Shown here piece after piece: positions 10,310-19,021 of a stretch of DNA of 64,000 nt. Origin of the DNA: Micromonospora andamanensis (GTDB lineage Bacteria > Actinomycetota > Actinomycetes > Mycobacteriales > Micromonosporaceae). The notes beneath the pieces were generated by a model. It did no database searches and had not been told where the DNA came from. It was given only the letters and a program-made list of their open reading frames with translations. A program made the position numbers and the translations under genes. Positions within the stretch are counted from its first letter, which is position 1, and each line of letters opens with the position of its first letter. Where the stretch lies: positions 186,001 through 250,000 of the forward strand of contig NZ_BOOZ01000002.1 in NCBI RefSeq assembly GCF_016863495.1, read 5' to 3'.

Positions 10310-11341
10310 GTGGCACGCATCGCGGTGGTGGCCGGGGACGGGATCGGACCCGAGGTGGTCGGGGAGGCCCGCAAGGTCGTCGACGCGGTACTGCCAGGTG
10401 TCGAGGTGACCGAGTACGACCTCGGTGCGGCACGTTACCACCGCACCGGCGAGGTGCTGCCCGACTCGGTGCTCGCCGAGCTCGCCGGGCACGACGCGAT
10501 CCTGCTCGGCGCGGTGGGTGACCCGACGGTGCCGCCCGGTGTGCTGGAGCGGGGCCTGCTGCTGAAGCTGCGCTTCGCCTTCGACCAGTACGTAAACCTG
10601 CGTCCGTCGCGGCTCTGGCCGGGCGTGACGAGCCCGCTCGCGGCCGTCAAGCCCGGCGAGGTCGACCTGGTGGTCGTCCGGGAGGGCACCGAGGGCCTGT
10701 ACGCAGGTGCCGGCGGAGCGCTGCACCGGGGCACCCCGGCCGAGATCGCCACCGAGGAGAGCCTGAACACCCGGCACGGGGTGGAGCGGGTGATCCGGGA
10801 CGCCTTCGCCCGCGCCGCCCGGCGCGAGCGGCGCAAGGTCACCCTGGTGCACAAGACGAACGTGCTCACCCACGCCGGCTCGCTGTGGTCGCGCACGTTC
10901 GAGGCGGTCGCCGCCGAGCACCCCGACATCGCCACCGAGTACCAGCACGTCGACGCGGCGGCGATGTTCCTGGTCACCCAGCCGCAGCGGTACGACGTGG
11001 TGGTCACCGACAACCTCTTCGGCGACATCCTCACCGACATCGCCGCTGCGGTGACCGGCGGCATCGGGCTGGCGGCCAGCGGCTCCATCAACCCCGACGG
11101 GGCGTACCCGTCGATGTTCGAGCCGGTGCACGGCTCCGCGCCGGACATCGCCGGTCGCGGGGTGGCCGATCCGGTCGCCGCGGTACTCTCGGCGGCCCTG
11201 CTGCTCGATCAGCTCGGGCACGCCGACGCCGCCGCCCGGATCACCGCCGCGGTCAGCGCGGAGCTGGCCGCGCGGGGCCCCGAGGTAGCGGTACGGACCG
11301 CCGAGGTGGGTGACCGGATCGCGGCGCAGGCCGCCGGCTGA
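10310..11341 (+). CDS. leuB: 3-isopropylmalate dehydrogenase
   Basis: A 343-residue NAD-dependent decarboxylating dehydrogenase of leucine synthesis. It starts [19 protein letters not shown] and carries the isopropylmalate/isocitrate dehydrogenase signature [17 protein letters not shown], plus [10 protein letters not shown] near the C-terminus. The GTG at 10310 sits 9 nt after AAGGAG, so I use it rather than the upstream open frame from 10196, which adds 38 unconserved residues. leuC and leuD lie 16 kb away and leuA is absent here, the scattered arrangement usual in actinobacteria. ilvE follows after 194 bp. Confidence 0.96.
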   Translation: MARIAVVAGDGIGPEVVGEARKVVDAVLPGVEVTEYDLGAARYHRTGEVLPDSVLAELAGHDAILLGAVGDPTVPPGVLERGLLLKLRFAFDQYVNLRPSRLWPGVTSPLAAVKPGEVDLVVVREGTEGLYAGAGGALHRGTPAEIATEESLNTRHGVERVIRDAFARAARRERRKVTLVHKTNVLTHAGSLWSRTFEAVAAEHPDIATEYQHVDAAAMFLVTQPQRYDVVVTDNLFGDILTDIAAAVTGGIGLAASGSINPDGAYPSMFEPVHGSAPDIAGRGVADPVAAVLSAALLLDQLGHADAAARITAAVSAELAARGPEVAVRTAEVGDRIAAQAAG

Positions 11342-11406
11342 GCGTTCGCGTCCCACCGGCCGACGACACTCCGACGGCTCGGCCGGCAGGGGTGGCGGCG
11401 GCCACT

Positions 11407-11469
11407 CACCGATGGTGTGCCACCCGTCCATCGGTGGACCTACCCGCTGAACGACCGTTCGGGGTAGGT
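11407..11469 (+). promoter_or_regulatory. two adjacent hairpins between leuB and ilvE
   Basis: CACCGATGG (11407-11415) pairs with 11428-11436. Directly after it, ACCTACCC (11438-11445) pairs with GGGTAGGT (11462-11469), followed by a short TTT. They may end leuB transcription or form a control leader for ilvE, whose start is 67 bp away. No leader ORF rich in Val/Leu/Ile codons was found. Confidence 0.4.
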
Positions 11470-11535
11470 TTCTGGCACAAACATGTTTCCGGCGTGCGGT
11501 CGGCGCATGCCGTCGTCCCCAGGGAGGTCAGCGCG

Positions 11536-12636
11536 ATGAGCGGTGGTGACAAGATCGACTTCGAGATCCGTCCGAACCCCGCACCGGTATCCGCCACCGA
11601 CCGGGCTGCGCTGCTGGTAAACCCCGGGTTCGGCCGGGTCTTCACCGACCACATGGTCACCATCCGGTACGCCGACGGCAAGGGCTGGTACGACGCCCGG
11701 GTCGAGGCGCGCGCGCCGATCCCGATGGACCCGGCCAGCGCGGTGCTGCACTACGCGCAGGAGATCTTCGAGGGCATGAAGGCGTACCGCGCGGCCGACG
11801 GCGGGGTGACGATGTTCCGCCCGTACGCCAACGCGGCCCGGTTCAACACCTCCGCCGCCCGGATGGCCATGCCGGCGCTACCGGAACAGACCTTCGTGGA
11901 CTCGCTGCACCGGCTGATCGAGATCGACCGGGAGTGGATTCCCGACGGCGACGACGGGGGCAGCCTCTACCTGCGGCCGTTCATGTTCGCCAGCGAGGTC
12001 TTCCTCGGCGTCCGCCCGGCCAACGAGTACCTCTACTCGGTGATCGCCTCGCCCGTCGGCGCCTACTTCTCCGGTGGGGTCAAGCCGGTGACGGTCTGGG
12101 TCTCACCCGACTACACCCGGGCGGCGCCCGGCGGCACCGGCGCGGCCAAGTGCGGTGGCAACTACGCGGCCTCGCTGGCCGCCCAGGCCGAAGCCCTTGA
12201 GCACGGCTGCGACCAGGTGGTCTTCCTCGACGCCGTGGAACGCCGGTACGTCGACGAACTGGGCGGCATGAACGTCTTCTTCGTCTACGACGACGGGTCG
12301 ATCGCCACTCCGCCACTGACCGGCACGATTCTGCCCGGCATCACCCGCGAGTCGGTACTCACCCTGGCCTCGGCGGCCGGGCACCGGATCGAGGAGCGGC
12401 CGGTGACCTTCGACGACTGGCGGGCGGACGCCGCCAGCGGCCGGCTGCGTGAGGTGTTCGCCTGTGGCACCGCGGCGGTCATCACGCCGATCGGGCAGGT
12501 GCGGTCCCCGGGCGGGGAGTTCGCCGTGGCCGGCGGGGAGCCGGGCGCGGTTACCATGGCGCTGCGTCAGCAGCTCGTGGATCTCCAGCGGGGCAAGGCC
12601 GCGGACCCGCACAACTGGGTCCACCGCGTGTTCTGA
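11536..12636 (+). CDS. ilvE: branched-chain amino acid aminotransferase
   Basis: A 366-residue class IV PLP aminotransferase catalysing the last step of Val, Leu and Ile synthesis with glutamate as donor. It has the large-type BCAT blocks: LHYAQEIFEGMKAYR, RPFMFASE, the PLP lysine in AAKCGGNYAASLAAQ, DELGGMNVFFVY and LPGITRESVL. The ATG at 11536 follows AGGGAGGT and is preferred to the open frame from 11392. It works with leuB just upstream and with ilvBNC and cimA in this window. A strong hairpin follows. Confidence 0.96.
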   Translation: MSGGDKIDFEIRPNPAPVSATDRAALLVNPGFGRVFTDHMVTIRYADGKGWYDARVEARAPIPMDPASAVLHYAQEIFEGMKAYRAADGGVTMFRPYANAARFNTSAARMAMPALPEQTFVDSLHRLIEIDREWIPDGDDGGSLYLRPFMFASEVFLGVRPANEYLYSVIASPVGAYFSGGVKPVTVWVSPDYTRAAPGGTGAAKCGGNYAASLAAQAEALEHGCDQVVFLDAVERRYVDELGGMNVFFVYDDGSIATPPLTGTILPGITRESVLTLASAAGHRIEERPVTFDDWRADAASGRLREVFACGTAAVITPIGQVRSPGGEFAVAGGEPGAVTMALRQQLVDLQRGKAADPHNWVHRVF

Positions 12637-12647
12637 GTTCGTACCTC

Positions 12648-12685
12648 GGGGCCCCGTCGTCACGCCTGCCGTGACCCGGGGCCCC
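12648..12685. terminator. terminator between ilvE and phosphatase gene
   Basis: GGGGCCCCG-GTCAC on the left pairs with GTGAC-CCGGGGCCCC on the right. It lies between two convergent genes and may serve both. Confidence 0.6.
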
Positions 12686-12693
12686 TTGCACGC

Positions 12694-13434
12694 CTACGCC
12701 AGCAGGTGGGTACGCAGGTTGGTGAGCTGTTCGTCGGTGACCCCGGCGTGCCGCAGGTAGTCGTCGACCGAGCCGTACCCCTCGCGGATCTCGGCCAGGA
12801 AGAGCAGCATCGTCTCGGCCGGTGAGGACAGGTACGGCACGGGCAGCTCGGGCACCTCGGGATGGGCGGTGGCCACCCAGGCGGCGAAGCGCTGCGACGC
12901 CTCGGTGCTCAGCGCGTAGTCCGCCGCGATCTCGGCGTCCTCGACGCCGAGCACCGCGAGGGTCAGGCCGCAGACGATGCCGGTGCGGTCCTTGCCCGCG
13001 ACGCAGTGCACCACCACAGGTGCGTTTGCGCTGTCGGCGATCAGGCCGATCGCCTCGGCGAGCCCGGCGGTGCCGGTGCGGGCCAGGTCCGCGTACCTGT
13101 CGGCGAGGTAGCGGGTCAGGTCGGTGTCGGGCTGGTACGGCTGCTCCTCCCAGCGGGCGTGCTCCGGGTGGATGTGCCGGTAGGTGAGGCCGTCGAAGTC
13201 GGGCACCCGGCCGTAACGATCGACCTCCTGCGGACGGCGCAGGTCGATCACGGTGCGGACGCCGAGCGCGGCGAACGCCTCCCGGTCGGCGTCGTCCATG
13301 GCGTGCAGCGAGTCGGAGCGGTAGAGCCGCCCGGAGCGGACGGTACGCCCGTCCAGGCTGCGGTAGCCGCCCACGTCCCGGAAGTTGAAGATCGCGGTGA
13401 AGGGGATCCGGCGAGTCTGCTCAGTGGCGTCCAT
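12694..13434 (-). CDS. protein-tyrosine/serine phosphatase (lipid phosphatase type)
   Basis: A 246-residue member of the Tyr_phosphatase3 family, related to mycobacterial PtpB. The P-loop is HCVAGKDRTG, carrying the Cys-x5-Arg nucleophile loop with the extra Lys-Asp typical of the family. The N-terminal FNFRDVGGY and IDLRRPQEVDRYG blocks are also characteristic. The likely role is dephosphorylation of phosphotyrosine/serine or phosphoinositides; the substrate is unknown. I start at the ATG at 13434 (MDATEQTRRIPF) because the extra 12 residues from a GTG at 13470 are not family-like. No export signal is seen. Confidence 0.85.
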   Translation of the reverse strand: MDATEQTRRIPFTAIFNFRDVGGYRSLDGRTVRSGRLYRSDSLHAMDDADREAFAALGVRTVIDLRRPQEVDRYGRVPDFDGLTYRHIHPEHARWEEQPYQPDTDLTRYLADRYADLARTGTAGLAEAIGLIADSANAPVVVHCVAGKDRTGIVCGLTLAVLGVEDAEIAADYALSTEASQRFAAWVATAHPEVPELPVPYLSSPAETMLLFLAEIREGYGSVDDYLRHAGVTDEQLTNLRTHLLA

Positions 13435-13492
13435 CCGGACACGGTAACGGCCGGTGGAAACGAGTCCCACCGGCCGTCACGTCTGTCAGTTC

Positions 13493-13954
13493 CTACCGCA
13501 GCCCGTTGCCGGGCGGCGTGGCCGTGTACGTGTCGTTGTAGTAGCCGCCGAGCTTGTCCCGGTAGGCCGGGTCGGTGGCCGTCTCGTCGTACTCCGGAGC
13601 CGCCTTGATCTGGCCCTTGGTGCGGTCGACGAAGACCTTCTGCTCCTCGTGGTCGACGTGATTCACCGTGCCGGCCGGAAGCATGACCTTCTTGCCGAAG
13701 ATCCACGGCCCGGTGTCCACCACCAGGTAGCTGGCGTTGACCTCGGTGCTGTCACTGTCGATCTTGCCGATCGAGCCGTCGGTGGCCTCCACCTTGTAGC
13801 CGACCAGGTTGGCGCCGGCCACCCCGGCCTCGTCGCGGTAGCTCCAGGGGTCGAAGGCGCCGGCGGGGGTGCCGCCGGCGACGACGCTCTGGTCGACGGC
13901 GCGCAGCTCCGGATCGGGTGTGGTGTTCGTGGTGTTCGGGTCGAGCCTGTCCAT
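13493..13954 (-). CDS. PRC-barrel domain protein
   Basis: A 153-residue protein with a PRC-barrel in about residues 45-110 (NLVGYKVEATDGSIGKIDS ... VNHVDHEEQKVFVDRTK). A Tyr/Asp-rich C-terminal part repeats spacing such as PAYRDKLGGYYNDTY. PRC barrels are small beta domains found in RNA-maturation and stress proteins. In high-GC actinobacteria this stand-alone form is common and of unknown role. It is soluble, with no signal peptide. It is transcribed away from cimA, so its promoter shares the spacer that holds the cimA leader. Confidence 0.85.
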   Translation of the reverse strand: MDRLDPNTTNTTPDPELRAVDQSVVAGGTPAGAFDPWSYRDEAGVAGANLVGYKVEATDGSIGKIDSDSTEVNASYLVVDTGPWIFGKKVMLPAGTVNHVDHEEQKVFVDRTKGQIKAAPEYDETATDPAYRDKLGGYYNDTYTATPPGNGLR

Positions 13955-14142
13955 GGGATTCTCCTGCCCCGGCTTTGGTGGGCCGTCTCGGAGGAACGTG
14001 TTTCGTTGTCCCCGAAACTCCTACCCCTGGGCAGAGGCTCTACACCCGCCCCAGCAAAACCATCAGGCACGCCCGTCGCCGGCTGTCCCGGGATGTGGGT
14101 TGTGGCTCCCAGAAACGATCCGGAGGTGGCAGAGTACCGATC

Positions 14143-14175
14143 GTGACCAGCACCGCCCGCATTATTGGCAACTAG
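14143..14175 (+). CDS. cimA leader peptide with tandem Ile codons
   Basis: A ten-codon ORF (MTSTARIIGN) starts at GTG and stops at TAG. It has two consecutive ATT codons, an uncommon isoleucine codon in DNA this GC-rich. It lies just upstream of an intrinsic terminator that precedes citramalate synthase, the entry enzyme of the threonine-independent isoleucine route. A purine-rich site (GGAGG, GGCAGAG) lies upstream, although the GGAGG is 16 nt from the start. Peptide, terminator and gene product point to the same amino acid. Confidence 0.6.
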   Translation: MTSTARIIGN

Positions 14176-14234
14176 CGCGCCGGCCTTCCCCTCGCCGAGC
14201 GCGCAGACCTCCCGCAGCCGCGGGGGGTCTTTTT
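14175..14234 (+). promoter_or_regulatory. cimA transcription attenuator
   Basis: GCGCGC at 14175-14180, overlapping the leader stop, can pair with 14199-14204. Immediately next to it, 14205-14215 pairs with 14220-14230 in an 11-bp stem (one G-U pair, AGCC loop) followed by five T at 14230-14234. This is an intrinsic terminator 35 bp before the cimA start. In addition, GGAGGT upstream of the leader (14122-14127) could pair with ACCTCC inside the terminator's left arm, a possible competing fold. Confidence 0.68.
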
Positions 14235-14268
14235 GTTGCGCTGGCCGGTGCCTGACGAAGGGATCCCC

Positions 14269-15852
14269 ATGACGTTCCAGGTCTACGACACCACGCTGCG
14301 CGACGGCGCCCAGCGGGAGGGGCTCAGCTACTCGGTGGTCGACAAACTCGCGGTGGCTCGGCTGCTCGACGAGTTCGGTGTCGGCTTCATCGAGGGAGGT
14401 TGGCCGGGCGCGGTGCCCAAGGACACCGAGTTCTTCCGCCGGGCGCGTACCGAACTCGACCTGAAGCACGCGGTGCTTGTCGCCTTCGGCGCCACCCGCC
14501 GGCCCGGCGCGGTGGCCGCCGACGACCCGCAGGTGCGAGGTCTGCTCGACGCGGAGACCCCGGCGGTCGCGCTCGTGGCAAAGGCCGACCTGCGGCACGT
14601 CGAGCGGGCGTTGCGCACCACCGCCAAGGAGAACCTGGCGATGATCCACGACACGGTGACCCACCTGGTCGCCGAGGGACGTCGGGTCTTCGTCGACGGC
14701 GAGCACACCTTCGACGGCTACCGCCACGACGCGGCGTACACCGCCTCGGTGGTGGAGACCGCTCTCGCGGCCGGCGCCGAGCGGTTCGTGCTCTGCGACA
14801 CCAACGGCGGAATGCTCCCCTCCCAGGTGACCGCCGCCATCGTCGACCTCACCGACCGGATCGGCGTCGCGCCGGAACTGTTCGGCATGCACGCCCAGAA
14901 CGACACCGCCTGCGCGGTCGCCAACACCATCGCCGCTGTCGAGGCCGGCGTGCGTCACGTGCAGGGCACCGCCAACGGGTACGGCGAGCGGCCCGGCAAC
15001 GCTGACATCTTCGCGGTCGTCGCGAACCTCCAACTCAAGCTCGGGCTGCCGGTCCTACCGGAGGGCTGCCTGGAGCAGATGGTGCGGGTCTCCCATGCCA
15101 TCGCCGAGATCGCCAACATCGCCCCCGACACCCACCAGGCGTACGCCGGGGCGGCTGCCTTCGCTCACAAGGCGGGCATCCACGCGAGTGCGATCAAGGT
15201 GGATCCGCTGCTCTACAACCACGTGGAGCCCGAGGTGGTCGGCAACGACATGCGGATCCTGGTCACCGAGATGGCCGGCCGGGCCAGCATCGAGCTGAAG
15301 AGCCGCGAGCTGGGGCTGGATCTGGCCGGCCATCCGGAGACGCTGTCCCGGGTCACCAACCGGGTCAAGGAGTTGGAGGCCGGCGGCTGGTCGTTCGAGG
15401 CCGCCGACGCCTCGTTCGAGCTGCTGGTCCGTTCCGAGCTGCCGGACGCCGCGCCGGTGCGGCCGTTCACCCTGGAGTCGTACCGGGTGCTCGTCGAGCA
15501 CCGCGAGGACGGCGCGGTCGTCTCCGAGGCGACCGTCAAGATCAGGGTGCGTGGGGAGCGCGTGATCGCCACGGCCGAGGGCAACGGACCGGTCAACGCT
15601 CTCGACGAGGCGCTGCGGGTCGGCCTGGGCCGGCACTACCCCGAACTGCGGGACTTCGAGTTGGCCGACTACAAGGTGCGGATCCTGGAGGGCAGCCACG
15701 GCACTGGCGCGGTGACCCGGGTGCTCGTCGAGACCGCCGACGGTCGGGGCGGTGGCTGGACCACAGTCGGTGTGCACCCGAACGTGGTCGAGGCGAGCTG
15801 GCACGCCCTTGTCGACGCGCTCACCTACGGCCTCGACCGGGCCCGGGTGTAG
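14269..15852 (+). CDS. cimA: (R)-citramalate synthase
   Basis: A 527-residue enzyme condensing acetyl-CoA and pyruvate to citramalate, giving 2-oxobutyrate for isoleucine without threonine. The HMGL-like TIM barrel starts YDTTLRDGAQREGLSYSV, has the family's GGWPGAVPKD near residue 44, and keeps the metal ligands in GMHAQNDTACAVAN and GTANGYGERPGNADI. The C-terminal third is the LeuA-type dimer/allosteric domain. The EGGWPGA block and overall length place it with CimA rather than LeuA or homocitrate synthase. The ATG at 14269 follows GAAGGGA. The attenuator upstream has Ile codons in its leader, which supports the assignment. Confidence 0.92.
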   Translation: MTFQVYDTTLRDGAQREGLSYSVVDKLAVARLLDEFGVGFIEGGWPGAVPKDTEFFRRARTELDLKHAVLVAFGATRRPGAVAADDPQVRGLLDAETPAVALVAKADLRHVERALRTTAKENLAMIHDTVTHLVAEGRRVFVDGEHTFDGYRHDAAYTASVVETALAAGAERFVLCDTNGGMLPSQVTAAIVDLTDRIGVAPELFGMHAQNDTACAVANTIAAVEAGVRHVQGTANGYGERPGNADIFAVVANLQLKLGLPVLPEGCLEQMVRVSHAIAEIANIAPDTHQAYAGAAAFAHKAGIHASAIKVDPLLYNHVEPEVVGNDMRILVTEMAGRASIELKSRELGLDLAGHPETLSRVTNRVKELEAGGWSFEAADASFELLVRSELPDAAPVRPFTLESYRVLVEHREDGAVVSEATVKIRVRGERVIATAEGNGPVNALDEALRVGLGRHYPELRDFELADYKVRILEGSHGTGAVTRVLVETADGRGGGWTTVGVHPNVVEASWHALVDALTYGLDRARV

Positions 15853-15862
15853 CCGGGGCTGT

Positions 15863-16855
15863 TCACCGATCGGCGGCGGGCAGCCGCAACTCGGCCAGGA
15901 CCATGCGGTGGTCACTGCCGGGCAGGTTGTGGACCGTCACGTCGCGGACGGCGATGCGGCGGTCCACAAGCACGTGGTCGATCACCACGGGCGGGATGGG
16001 GTCGCCGTCGTACGGACCCCAGGTGCCGGTGAGCCCGGCACCGACCGAGGCGGCGGCGTCGACATAGCCGGTGCCGAGCAGGTCGCGCAGCGGACCGTGG
16101 TCGAGGGTGGCGTTGAAGTCCCCGGCGAGGATGCTCAGCGGTCCGTCCGGGGTGGCGGCCGGCTGGGCGGCCAGGTCGGTGCGCCAGGAACCCACCTGGT
16201 CGATCGCGTACGGGGCCGCCGGGTGCGCCGACTCGACGCGAACCGGGGGCGCGCCGGGCACCGCGACTGTCGCGTACGCCTGCGTGAAGCCCCAGCCGCC
16301 GCGTAGCTGGCGGATGCCGCCGTCGCTTGTCGGGTGGCGGGCGTAGAGCCCCGATCCGGGGGTGCCGACGACCGGGTTGAGCTGTCGGTGCGCCAGCAGT
16401 TCGCCGAGGCCGAGTCGGTCCAGTTCGGCCTCGGCGGCCGGGGTGAACTCCTGCACGAGCAGCAGGTCGACCTGCCGGCTGCGGACCAGCTCGACCACCG
16501 TCCGTGGGTCGGCGGCACCCGCGAGCAGGTTGGCGGTGAGCACCCGTACGGTCGGCCCGGCAGCGCGCGGCTGCGGCGCGGGCAGTGCGCGGGGCACCAC
16601 GAGCGTGAGCAGGGTAAGGGTGGTCAGCGCTGCGACAAGCGCCGGGCCCCGCCGCCGCAGGGCGAGCGCGAGCACCAGCGGGGCCAGGCTCCCGAGCGTC
16701 ACGTACGGCGTGAAGGCCAACGCCTGCACCAGCGGTCCCCGGTCCAGACCGACCGACCGCACCACCGCCCACCCGGCACCTGGCACGACGACCAGCCAGC
16801 AGAGCAGGGTGACGCCCGACGGTTGCCACGTCCGCCGACCGATGGTGATCTCCAC
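15863..16855 (-). CDS. membrane endonuclease/exonuclease/phosphatase-family protein
   Basis: A 330-residue protein with three N-terminal hydrophobic segments (about residues 14-35, 45-68, 72-92) followed by an EEP domain. The catalytic blocks are LTANLLAG, DLLLVQEFT (Mg-binding Glu), ILAGDFNATLDH, VVIDHVLVD and LPGSDHRMVLAEL, so the active site looks intact and would face outward. Family members cleave phosphodiesters in nucleic acids, sphingomyelin or inositol phosphates; the substrate cannot be told. I start at the GTG at 16855 (VEITIGRR) because the longer frame from 16969 needs a TTG. It converges on cimA with 10 bp between stops. Confidence 0.82.
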   Translation of the reverse strand: MEITIGRRTWQPSGVTLLCWLVVVPGAGWAVVRSVGLDRGPLVQALAFTPYVTLGSLAPLVLALALRRRGPALVAALTTLTLLTLVVPRALPAPQPRAAGPTVRVLTANLLAGAADPRTVVELVRSRQVDLLLVQEFTPAAEAELDRLGLGELLAHRQLNPVVGTPGSGLYARHPTSDGGIRQLRGGWGFTQAYATVAVPGAPPVRVESAHPAAPYAIDQVGSWRTDLAAQPAATPDGPLSILAGDFNATLDHGPLRDLLGTGYVDAAASVGAGLTGTWGPYDGDPIPPVVIDHVLVDRRIAVRDVTVHNLPGSDHRMVLAELRLPAADR

Positions 16856-17283
16856 GCCTCGCAGGCTACTGAACCGCTCGACGGGCGCCACGTGGTGTCG
16901 GGACACGCTGACCGGGCGTGGGTCGGCGCGGTCGCTCCGTAATTGCGGGACGCCGGCTTCCGGAATCAATTTCGCGAATTGTTCACGGCTTCACTTTCGC
17001 GGTTGCTGGCGTTGATCCGACAACTCGCCGACGACATTCGCACTATTGACCCCCGGCATTTTTCGGTGCTACGTTTCAGCTGCTCAGAGGGCTGTGTCCA
17101 AGTCAAAGGATCCCCAGCTCAGGGCACATGACAGTCGGCGAGCGGGATACGTCTGCGGGGTGTGCTCCCGGACGGGGTGTGCAGGCGATTAGCGCTCATT
17201 GCCGCCCGACTCGAAAAAGGCAAAAACCGCCCCGTGCGCCGCGGGTCGGCCGTATTTCGACGCCCGGACAAGGGAGACCCGTC
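16856..17283. promoter_or_regulatory. AT-richer spacer with a candidate promoter
   Basis: About 430 bp with no supported gene and noticeably lower GC near 16950-17110. A promoter-like TTGACC (17046-17051) and TACGTT (17070-17075), 18 nt apart, point toward the secreted-protein gene at 17284, giving a 5' leader of about 200 nt. It also holds the start region of the minus-strand EEP gene. Confidence 0.4.
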
Positions 17284-17781
17284 ATGACCAGATTATTCCG
17301 ACGTAAGACGGCTGCGGTGGCAATCGCGGCACTGGCGCTGGCACTGGCCGGCGGCGGAATCGCCGCGGCGAAGCCGACAGTCGAGTCCGCCCAGCCCACT
17401 GCCCGCACCGCCCAGCAGCCGGCCGTCACCACGGCCTCGCTGAACAGCGCGAAGGCCGCCCTCGCCAAGGGCGACGGGGTGAGCACCCAGGCGGTCGCCG
17501 GCTTCTACGCCACGGCTGTCAACGCCAACGGCACAAAGGCCCGCGGCGCCGGCATCGTCATCAAGTACGGCGTCGGGGAGTACGAGGTGCAGTTCGGCAC
17601 CAACGTCACGAGCGGCATCTACGTGGCGACGATCGGCCGACCGGACTCGTGCTGCATCCCGCCGGCCGGCGAGATCTCGGTAGCGCGGCGACTGCTGACC
17701 CCGAACGCGGTCTTCGTCCAGACCCGCGACTCCGCCGGCGTCCCCGCCGACCTGCCGTTCTACCTGCTCGTGCACCGCTGA
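17284..17781 (+). CDS. small secreted protein, unknown function
   Basis: A 165-residue protein with a clear Sec signal (RLFRRKTAAVAIAALALAL, cleavage probably after IAAA near residue 28-29). The mature part of about 135 residues has a Thr/Gln/Ala-rich linker, then a compact beta-like domain (GAGIVIKYGVGEYEVQF ... ISVARRLLTPNAVFVQTRD) and an unusual adjacent Cys pair (DSCCIPP). I do not recognise the family. Codon 4 is TTA (17293-17295), a leucine codon very rare in this kind of genome and read by the bldA tRNA in relatives. The ATG follows AAGGGAGA. A perfect hairpin follows the stop. Confidence 0.8.
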   Translation: MTRLFRRKTAAVAIAALALALAGGGIAAAKPTVESAQPTARTAQQPAVTTASLNSAKAALAKGDGVSTQAVAGFYATAVNANGTKARGAGIVIKYGVGEYEVQFGTNVTSGIYVATIGRPDSCCIPPAGEISVARRLLTPNAVFVQTRDSAGVPADLPFYLLVHR

Positions 17782-17794
17782 TCCGTCCACTTGT

Positions 17795-17826
17795 CACCGG
17801 CCTCCGTCAGCCGACGGAGGCCGGTG
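17795..17826 (+). terminator. terminator after the secreted-protein gene
   Basis: A perfect 14-bp stem, CACCGGCCTCCGTC with GACGGAGGCCGGTG, around an AGCC loop, beginning 14 bp after the stop. Confidence 0.75.
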
Positions 17827-17971
17827 TCGTGTCCGTGTGGCGTCGACAGCAGGCCGTTCTGCCCGCTGGCCCGGAACCGGTGTCCGGTAACGACGCCGAT
17901 CGCGTGGTCTGGGCACCCTAGGGCCGGAAATTCCGACGTTTGTCCGCCGCTCGCCTCGGGAAGCAAGCACC

Positions 17972-19021
17972 GTGACGGACATCTCGGACACCATGGCCAG
18001 CCTGCCCCACCCGGCCGATCCGGACGCGACCGCGGCTGAGTTGGACCAGGCGCTCTTCGAGGTCAAACGCGTGATCGTCGGGCAGGATCGGCTCGTCGAA
18101 CGCCTCCTGGTCGCACTGCTCGCCGACGGGCATTGCCTGCTGGAGGGCGTACCCGGGGTGGCCAAGACCCTCGCCGCGCAGACCCTCGCGACGGTGGTCG
18201 GTGGCAGCTTCTCCCGCATCCAGTTCACCCCGGACCTCGTACCCTCCGACATCGTCGGAACCCGGATCTACCGGGCCTCGAAGGAGAGCTTCGACGTCGA
18301 GTTGGGCCCGGTGATGGCGAACCTGGTGCTGGCGGACGAGATCAACCGGGCGCCGGCGAAGGTGCAGTCGGCGCTGCTGGAGGCGATGGCCGAGCGCCAG
18401 GTGTCGATCGGCGGGCGCAGCCACCCGGTGCCGGAGCCGTTCCTGGTGCTGGCAACCCAGAACCCCATCGAGTCGGAAGGGGTCTACCAGCTGCCCGAGG
18501 CGCAGCGGGACCGCTTCCTGATGCGGATCGTGGTCGACTACCCGGACGGTGCCGACGAGCTGGCCATCCTCTACCGGATGAGTGCCGACCGCCCCCGGGC
18601 CCACCGGGTGCTCGACCCGGAGCGGCTGCGGGAGTTCCAACATCAGACCCGACAGGTCTTCGTCCACCACGCCATCGCCGAATACGTGGTCCGGCTCATC
18701 CTCGCCACCCGTGATCCGGGCCGGTTCGGGCTGCCGGAGATGGCCGGACTGCTCGCCTACGGTGCCAGCCCGCGCGCCACGCTCGGCCTGGTCTCGGCCG
18801 CCCGCGCCCAGGCCCTGCTCCGGGGACGGGGCTACGTGCTGCCCGACGACGTCCGGGAACTCGCCGTGGACGTGCTGGCCCACCGGCTGGTGCTCTCCTT
18901 CGACGCGGTGGCCGACGGGGTGAGCCCCGAGTGGGTCGTCCATCGGCTGGTCGAGGCGGTCCCGCCGCCACAGGTGGCCGCCGCCCGGCCGGAGTACGTG
19001 ACCGACCTGGCAGTCGCCTGA
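17972..19021 (+). CDS. MoxR-family AAA ATPase
   Basis: A 349-residue AAA+ ATPase of the MoxR group. Walker A is GVPGVAKT (about residues 59-66) and Walker B is LVLADEINRAP (about 119-129); sensor region ATQNPIESEGVYQLPEAQRDRF is conserved. MoxR proteins act as chaperones that insert cofactors or mature the von Willebrand proteins encoded with them. Here a DUF58 gene follows with the stop TGA sharing its A with the next ATG, then a VWA membrane protein, the classic MoxR-DUF58-VWA set. The GTG at 17972 was chosen; an ATG at 17993 is possible. Confidence 0.93.
   Translation: MTDISDTMASLPHPADPDATAAELDQALFEVKRVIVGQDRLVERLLVALLADGHCLLEGVPGVAKTLAAQTLATVVGGSFSRIQFTPDLVPSDIVGTRIYRASKESFDVELGPVMANLVLADEINRAPAKVQSALLEAMAERQVSIGGRSHPVPEPFLVLATQNPIESEGVYQLPEAQRDRFLMRIVVDYPDGADELAILYRMSADRPRAHRVLDPERLREFQHQTRQVFVHHAIAEYVVRLILATRDPGRFGLPEMAGLLAYGASPRATLGLVSAARAQALLRGRGYVLPDDVRELAVDVLAHRLVLSFDAVADGVSPEWVVHRLVEAVPPPQVAAARPEYVTDLAVA

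Noticed and set aside
14094..14146. 17-codon ORF overlapping the cimA leader start
   Set aside because: It has no branched-chain codon cluster near its end and no ribosome site; the GTG ORF with tandem Ile codons fits the terminator better.
16943..17131. 62-residue ORF in the AT-richer spacer
   Set aside because: No ribosome site or recognisable domain, and it spans the candidate promoter of the secreted protein.
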